DNA of 52,679 nt from an uncultured Bacteroidales bacterium (GTDB lineage: Bacteria; Bacteroidota; Bacteroidia; Bacteroidales; Paludibacteraceae): NCBI GenBank assembly GCA_937901225.1, contig CALCGX010000057.1, positions 1-52,679 of the forward strand, read 5' to 3'. This document shows, piece by piece, positions 49,834-52,679 of this stretch. The position numbers were made by a program, and so were the translations under genes. The notes beneath the pieces were generated by a model, which was given only the letters and a program-made list of their open reading frames with translations, was not told the DNA's origin and made no database searches. Each line of letters begins with the position of its first letter. Position 1 is the stretch's first letter.

Positions 49834-51624
49834 TTACTCCTCTTCCTCCACCAATTTCACATCACTACCACTTGGCAAAGAAGCAGCGCTTGTATAAGTA
49901 GGAGTTGATTGGGTATATACTTCATTTGGGCTAACAGATGGAGAGGTTGTCATACTACCATCCAAGTTATCACCCATTACCTCACGTGGGTTAGCGGTCA
50001 TACCTGCTACAATTACCTCTTGTGGCAGCTGGATAGCACGGCGGTCATCGTTCCAAACCAATTTACGTGGAGCGTCCTTGCCTTGTACGTGCTCTATCTC
50101 AATACCGTAGCGCTTCAAATCGTGCCAACGAAGTCCATCATGCATGCCCTCAATACGGCGGAAGTGCAATGCACAGTGTACAAATGGCATTTGCTCTGGA
50201 GTAATCACCCAATCTGCTGCCATATCTTGGTTGTGCAATTCTGGCGCAAACTTAGTACCTGCCTTCTCAGTATAGAACTTGGTTATGATTTCAGGAGTCA
50301 ATTTCACTGTACTGTCAGCATTCATATTCATACGACCACCTACGTTATAACCTTGGCACCACAGACGGAAGTCATTAGCGGAACCAGCCAAGTCATTGAG
50401 ATGAGCCTTTGCCTCAGCACGGCAAAGGAGTGTTTCGTTGGTAGTAAACGCACGACTCACCATACGAACGTAACCATATCCTGCCACTTTGTCGGTATAT
50501 TCAAAGTCGTAATAATCTTTTGCTATGAAACCACCCAATTTCTGATCAGCACTCCAAAAACCCACACCAGGGAATTGTCCAGTCCAGCAAGGACCTGCTC
50601 CATGTGTAGCAAAGTTTTGAGCGTCACCATTTACTTGATAGCGACCAAAATCAGGGAAGTGCGCATAAGCTGAAGATGAGTAAGTAGCGATTAGCAACAG
50701 GTTAGAAGGAGCATTCACATCTATATAATGCTTAAATGCCAACTCAATGTTACTTTGATCACGGTTAGTTTCTGCATCAAAGAGCATTGACAAAGTGGTC
50801 TCATCTGTAGTAGTCAATACATAATCTGCATGCTCCACCACCTTCGCCCATTCACGTTTGTAGAGATAGAAACGTGCAGCGAAAGCATGTGCAGCTTTCA
50901 CATTGAAGTGATAGCGAGGTACGCTATAGTACTCATCAGAAACAAGTTTCAAACCAGCCTCAAGGTCGTTTTGAATATTCATAAAGGTATGGTAGAGCGA
51001 GCCACCTATCCATGCAGTATCGCCATTGAGGTCTAAACCAACCTCCAATTCTGGACCACGTGAGTACACAGGAGCCACCTTGGTCTCTGGTTGCATCATA
51101 TAGGTAAGACCGAGGTCCTTCTTGCTATCTTCCGCGTTCTTCCACGCCTGGCAGAATACACCAGCCAGCAAGAAGTGGTGATATGCGCGTGAGAGCAATG
51201 CCTCACCCTTCTCTGCATCCATATTAACACCTTGCTCCTCAAGTTTCTTGATTGCCTCAAGCGCAGAGTTTGCTGTAGCAATAGCTGTATAGTGAGCATC
51301 CCAAATCAGTTTTGGAGAGTCATTGCTTGATTGCTTAACAGGTCTCCAAGCGAAAATCTCGTTGTACATTTCATCCAACGGATTAACTGCATTGGCTTGA
51401 CCGGTCTTTGAGTCTGGCACGTTGTTGTCAACCACTTGGTCGGATGAATACTCGCAAAGAGGAGCACTATTCGCATCGGTATAAGCACTCACCAACAAAA
51501 GTTGTACTTTCTCTTTGTTGTCAATAGTAGCACGCAAGTCTGGCTCTTTATCCAAGAAATTACAAGCCGTTGTAACTAATGCTAACAAAGCAATGATAAC
51601 AAATATATTCTTTTTCATTTTCAT
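49834..51624 (-). CDS. SusD/RagB-family nutrient-binding lipoprotein
   Basis: 596 residues; lipoprotein signal with Cys21 (LVTTACNFLD). It has SusD landmarks: the NFLDKEPD start, TPR-type helices (KGEALLSRAYHHFLLAGVFCQAW, YHFNVKAAHAFAARFYLYKREWAKVVEHAD), and the C-terminal FRRIEGMHDGLRWHDLKRYGI. It binds substrate outside the cell and caps the SusC barrel. The last 40 or so residues are Ser/Thr/Pro-rich and end in VEEEE, an unusual flexible tail. Another in-frame ATG lies two codons in. susC precedes it by 30 bases. A metallopeptidase neighbour argues for peptides over glycans. Confidence 0.93.
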   Translation of the reverse strand: MKMKKNIFVIIALLALVTTACNFLDKEPDLRATIDNKEKVQLLLVSAYTDANSAPLCEYSSDQVVDNNVPDSKTGQANAVNPLDEMYNEIFAWRPVKQSSNDSPKLIWDAHYTAIATANSALEAIKKLEEQGVNMDAEKGEALLSRAYHHFLLAGVFCQAWKNAEDSKKDLGLTYMMQPETKVAPVYSRGPELEVGLDLNGDTAWIGGSLYHTFMNIQNDLEAGLKLVSDEYYSVPRYHFNVKAAHAFAARFYLYKREWAKVVEHADYVLTTTDETTLSMLFDAETNRDQSNIELAFKHYIDVNAPSNLLLIATYSSSAYAHFPDFGRYQVNGDAQNFATHGAGPCWTGQFPGVGFWSADQKLGGFIAKDYYDFEYTDKVAGYGYVRMVSRAFTTNETLLCRAEAKAHLNDLAGSANDFRLWCQGYNVGGRMNMNADSTVKLTPEIITKFYTEKAGTKFAPELHNQDMAADWVITPEQMPFVHCALHFRRIEGMHDGLRWHDLKRYGIEIEHVQGKDAPRKLVWNDDRRAIQLPQEVIVAGMTANPREVMGDNLDGSMTTSPSVSPNEVYTQSTPTYTSAASLPSGSDVKLVEEEE

Positions 51625-51654
51625 ATTCCTTTCTTAATTAAGTGTTAGGTTTGA

Positions 51655-52679
51655 TTAGAATCCTAATTTTACGGTCAATGTGAATTGGCGTGGGACAGGA
51701 GAAGACACACCACCTGTGTTATAATACTCAGGGTCACGTCCGTTCAACTTCTTGTCAGCGTATGCCAACCACAAGTTGGTTGCACTAAGTTTCACACCAA
51801 AGCTTGATACAGCATTTTGTCCCTCAAAATACTTCTTAGGCAAATCGTATGCCAAAGACAATTCCTTGAGTCGGATGAAATCACCCTTAGCCACACGCTC
51901 GGTAGAGTAGTTGTATGCAGAATATGCATTGCTGAGTGCATCAATCTCACGCATTTGGCGAACGGTAGGAATGGATGGGATGGTTGTAACATTCTCATCA
52001 CCAGGTACCATCCAGCGGTTCTTCATTTCCTTCATGCTGGCTGTAAGGTCGCTATAGTCGCTGCTATATACAGGGCAGAGGTTATCCAAACGGAGTACGT
52101 TACCGAAGCTATAGGTAAAGAACACATTGAGTTTCAAACCTTTCCAAGAGAAGGTATTACCAAACGAACCAGTAATCTTAGGATCAATAGTACCCTCGTA
52201 TTTCAAATAATCTATATTTTCGTATTCTTGGAAGTAGATGGCTGCATAGTTACCAGGACCCACTACTTGAGTATGCTCAGCGTCAATGAAGAATGTAGGA
52301 AGACCTTCTTCAGTCAGACCAGCGAATGGAATACTATAGAGTGCACCAATTGGACGACCTTCAGTACGACCCACACCATTTACGAGTGAATACACTTGCG
52401 AACGTGAATCCAACTTTGTGATGGTATTTTCTGCCCAACCGAAGATCCAGTCGGTAGTCCACTTAAAGTCCTTGGTCTTGATATTGGTGGTTGATATAGT
52501 AAACTCGCAACCTGTTGACTCCATGGTAGCATCATTCGCCAACTTGGTGGTAACACCACCCACACCCATGGTTTGAGTATAACCAATGAGGTCGAAGTTA
52601 TTACGGCGATACCAGTCAAACTCTACATTGATGCGGTTATCCACAAAACCGAAAGCCACACCGATATTGAGCTCGTGTT
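51655..52679 (-). CDS. SusC/RagA-family TonB-linked outer-membrane transporter, C-terminal part
   Basis: The frame is open to the window edge, so only the C-terminal 341 residues or so are here. Sequence is typical for the SusC barrel: HELNIGVAFGFVDNRINVEFDWYRRNNFDLIG, FGNTFSWKGLKLNVFFTYSFGN, WMVPGDENVTTIPSIP, FIRLKELSLAYDLPKKYF, and a terminal FTLTVKLGF. It imports substrate captured by the SusD partner using TonB energy. Plug and N-terminal domains are outside the window. Confidence 0.93.
   Translation of the reverse strand, partial: HELNIGVAFGFVDNRINVEFDWYRRNNFDLIGYTQTMGVGGVTTKLANDATMESTGCEFTISTTNIKTKDFKWTTDWIFGWAENTITKLDSRSQVYSLVNGVGRTEGRPIGALYSIPFAGLTEEGLPTFFIDAEHTQVVGPGNYAAIYFQEYENIDYLKYEGTIDPKITGSFGNTFSWKGLKLNVFFTYSFGNVLRLDNLCPVYSSDYSDLTASMKEMKNRWMVPGDENVTTIPSIPTVRQMREIDALSNAYSAYNYSTERVAKGDFIRLKELSLAYDLPKKYFEGQNAVSSFGVKLSATNLWLAYADKKLNGRDPEYYNTGGVSSPVPRQFTLTVKLGF

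Overview
The window looks like a chromosomal segment of a Bacteroidetes (order Bacteroidales) bacterium of moderate GC. The lineage evidence is a SusC/SusD pair, three proteins with C-terminal type IX secretion (T9SS, Por) sorting domains, the omp-uppS-bamA-ompH gene order, and promoters of the Bacteroidetes form (TTTG-like -33 box, 20 bp, TAnnTTTG -7 box). I could place nine of these promoters, and every one has the same 20-bp spacer. No ribosomal operon, phage, transposase or CRISPR array is visible.

Layout. 1-5.2 kb (minus): two related beta-barrel proteins, uppS, bamA and a Skp/OmpH chaperone, an outer-membrane biogenesis block. 5.3-9.4 kb (minus): radA, RNase Z, a DEDDh exonuclease and dnaN. 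9.5-10.3 kb (plus): murI, divergent from dnaN. 10.4-18.9 kb (minus): a T9SS cargo protein, a long quasi-palindrome, a YhcG-type (DUF1016) PD-(D/E)XK protein, phosphoglucomutase, then an AspT-like transporter heading a small secreted-protein operon (DUF4465, DUF4832-like lipoprotein, T9SS cargo). 19.3-30.1 kb (plus): a long, tightly packed envelope operon: mlaE, mlaF, a 97-aa secreted protein resembling the N-terminus of the next gene, an M6 metalloprotease, xth, lptB, a kelch lipoprotein, Wzi, a GT2, a GT2-kinase fusion and an O-antigen ligase. 30.0-39.8 kb (minus): wza, wzc, topB, grpE, dnaJ and a TonB-receptor-like barrel. 40.1-42.1 kb (plus): sufT-like, lpxH, mazG. 42.1-44.1 kb: a lipoprotein, tRNA-Leu(UAG) and an M16 peptidase. 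44.1-45.9 kb: an accessory patch with tandem repeats, a decayed gene tail and an AAA+/DUF4143 ATPase. 45.9-52.7 kb (minus): SusC, SusD, a zinc metallopeptidase lipoprotein, DUF4302 and a secreted protein, best read as a RagAB-like nutrient (probably peptide) import locus.

Most genes serve envelope building: lipid A (lpxH), LPS transport (lptB), core and O-chain (GT2, GT2-kinase, ligase), capsule export (wza/wzc/wzi), lipid asymmetry (mlaEF), barrel insertion (bamA, OmpH) and peptidoglycan (uppS, murI).

The least expected signal is a set of short-period repeats at gene junctions. They are built from 7-bp units (TTTAGNG/CTAAACN and AATTNNG types), 9-bp units (TTCTAAARG) and 11-bp units (TACGTATATCC, CGCACAATAAC), plus one 23-bp leader repeat, and several are accompanied by tiny palindromes. 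In places these repeats supply stop codons, extend a protein C-terminus (LpxH) or sit in frame inside a gene (M16 peptidase). Spacers longer than 300 bases are 11171-11486 (quasi-palindrome), 18864-19288 (two promoters and two repeat arrays) and 44094-44543 (terminator, 11-bp array, gene-tail remnant, promoter, 23-bp repeats).
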